Assembly (NCBI GenBank): GCA_034044135.1 | Contig: CP139021.1 | Span: forward strand, 87,501 to 151,500 | DNA: 64,000 bases | Source of the DNA: Flammeovirgaceae bacterium SG7u.111 | GTDB taxonomy: Bacteria; Bacteroidota; Bacteroidia; Cytophagales; Flammeovirgaceae | Direction: 5' to 3' | Shown here: positions 63,701-64,000 of the stretch, in pieces | Layout: each line of letters opens with the position of its first letter | Position numbering within the stretch: position 1 is the first letter of the stretch | Program-made: the position numbers and the translations under genes | Notes under the pieces: model-generated | Databases searched by the model: none | Told to the model about the DNA's origin: nothing | The model's input: only the letters and a program-made list of their open reading frames with translations

Positions 63701-64000
63701 GTTACTACTTGTGAGGTAATGCTATTTCCTTCGCCTTGCTGATCGTCCGCTTTTACAGTGAAAACAGTGTCACCTACATGTTCGTTGCCCGGCGTTCCTA
63801 CTACTTTATTAGGGCTTACAAAAGTCAACCAAGTTGGCAAGTTCTCTGGAGAATAAACAAGAGCATCTTCGTCGGCATCAGTAGCCTTAACGGTATAAGT
63901 AAACTCAGTACCTTGTTCGGCATCGTCTGTAATAGGAGATACGGCTAAGTCGAACTCAGGGGCATCGTTGATGTTGGCTACAACTATAGTGAATACTTGG
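60799..64000 (-). CDS. Giant cadherin/Ig-repeat surface adhesin with T9SS sorting domain (5' end outside window)
   Basis: The frame is open from 60799 to the right edge, so only the C-terminal 1067 codons or so are visible and the true start is missing. At least six Ig-like (He_PIG-type) repeats of about 90-100 residues recur, each with a TWLSF/DWMSF-type core and a linker such as NVNDAPEFTS. About three cadherin-like repeats follow (TVEEGSATGTFIGKLSTEDE and relatives), then two SdrD/carboxypeptidase-regulatory-like domains and a type A sorting domain (YPNPVQDQLTISLEN to LPTGLYILHVIKDQQ). Acidic DxD motifs imply calcium binding. Likely a surface or gliding adhesin. Confidence 0.93.
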   Translation of the reverse strand, partial: QVFTIVVANINDAPEFDLAVSPITDDAEQGTEFTYTVKATDADEDALVYSPENLPTWLTFVSPNKVVGTPGNEHVGDTVFTVKADDQQGEGNSITSQVVTVTVSNINDAPVFTSATTDAATEDIEFTYTIAATDDDGDDLTFSAENLPGWLSFEAPNLVKGTPLNENVGDTVFTVKADDGNGSIITQNVEVSVTNVNDAPEFTSTPSTEVNEGDAYAYTLEVEDIDAGDEITLSAPTLPTWLSFNEFTGELKSIANPDDAEVGSHDVLLKATDGDVEIEQSFSIVVVNANDAPAFTSVPVTAATEEQPYSYTATAEDDDADAVLSFTGITIPDWMSFDAATGKLTGDPDDKEVKEGPYNVVLSVSDGIADAVDQEFTVTVTNVNDKPVITSAAITTASKDVLYEYTFTATDADGDDLTLSASIPVWLSFDASTGLLSGTPGLAQTGEYVVTLEATDGTATATQTFKLNVIDANNPPTSIALSGMTVEEGSATGTFIGKLSTEDEDADDEHTYTLPELFANNSEFEISNDSLFTKSGNFDYETKDQYLIRVVVSDGNDGTFQKDFTINVVNLNEEPTNILLSSFTVEENAVEGTEVGTLSTVDENGEDSHTYSLLDGVDDNASFELSGNKLLTKAVFNFETKTSYKVTVKSDDGNGGTIEKQFIVKIKDANDAPTSLNLSNNVVAEDAAIGAVVGNLSTTDEDATDSHTYSLTGTSDDNNLFEIDGNQLKTKVVLNYEDSPKYTINVKVEDAAGASFSKQITILVGDISDTYALGGKLAKVGGEAVNESEVILYKKLGKGEYEEISKQTLVETDTFTFEQLPLGEYTVKVTATATDLLPTYYGDVLLLTDASVEALTNADESFGVITVMAKPAPTAGYSTIDGEIGKPSGRDPLSGVNIYLYDKTTGELVAFVTSGTDGSFTFENLEIGTYIVKPDYEGTPVEETTSEVKIKFNREEIYALVSVTSSQIIMTTDQVTGIEDELKLSNISVYPNPVQDQLTISLENNVSGTYELRLFNQSGQLIQLDQFTKSDFANEHSISLGTLPTGLYILHVIKDQQMAVKKVVKQ

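Overview
This window looks like a chromosomal segment of an AT-rich bacterium of the phylum Bacteroidota, most likely a marine Cytophagales-type organism. The pointers are two secreted proteins with C-terminal type IX secretion (T9SS) sorting domains, an Oar-like TonB-dependent receptor with an N-terminal carboxypeptidase-regulatory domain, a very short (288 aa) primary sigma factor, a Rho with a long basic N-terminal insert, a small DUF721/DciA protein and a general lack of Shine-Dalgarno sites. The genus cannot be fixed from this sequence alone.

Layout. 1-2030: 3' part of a 23S rRNA gene, the 5S rRNA and a strong terminator, closing an rrn operon whose start lies left of the window. 2331-4387: gmd-fcl, which turn GDP-mannose into GDP-L-fucose; the supplier of GDP-mannose (manC) lies further right at 31.7-32.8 kb. 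4.4-12.8 kb: PDZ aspartyl protease, aldo/keto reductase plus tadA, an ECF sigma factor with a tiny overlapping partner, a GH15 glycosidase and rho. 13.4-16.7 kb: a plus-strand run of TlpA-like lipoprotein, NosL-like lipoprotein, a 96-aa membrane protein, an FtsX-type ABC permease and an alpha/beta hydrolase. This is the most promising candidate for a poorly described system. 16.7-31.6 kb: membrane and envelope proteins (polytopic membrane protein, duplicated sorting-like secreted protein, CotH-like protein with a DUF2490 barrel, TPR protein, fatty-acid-hydroxylase, Oar-like receptor), with gltX among them.

31.7-41.2 kb is mostly minus-strand housekeeping: manC, DUF721, a 50-aa membrane peptide, gnd, gcvP, pth and rarA. 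41.28-42.69 kb is a scar: a porin gene broken by at least three frameshifts and a large internal deletion, followed by a complete 867-bp IS5-family element (IS1031-like) with terminal inverted repeats and a 3-bp TTA target duplication. 42.8-52.4 kb is plus-strand: a Cache/HAMP/GAF sensor, hisF-hisIE, DUF3817, a 926-aa membrane-anchored propeller-like protein, a sodium/solute symporter and rpoD. 52.4-64 kb holds a palindromic intergenic element, a T9SS cargo protein, rsgA-waaA, a DtxR-type regulator, two GT4 glycosyltransferases, a bacteriohemerythrin and the C-terminal 1067 codons of a giant cadherin/Ig-repeat T9SS adhesin that runs off the right edge.

Most transcription units end in clear intrinsic terminators, several of them bidirectional between convergent genes. 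Functionally the window combines core translation, transcription and metabolism (rRNA, gltX, pth, tadA, rho, rpoD, rsgA, gcvP, gnd, his) with cell-surface sugar and protein traffic (GDP-fucose, Kdo transfer, glycosyltransferases, T9SS cargo, TonB receptor). No CRISPR array, prophage or tRNA gene was seen.
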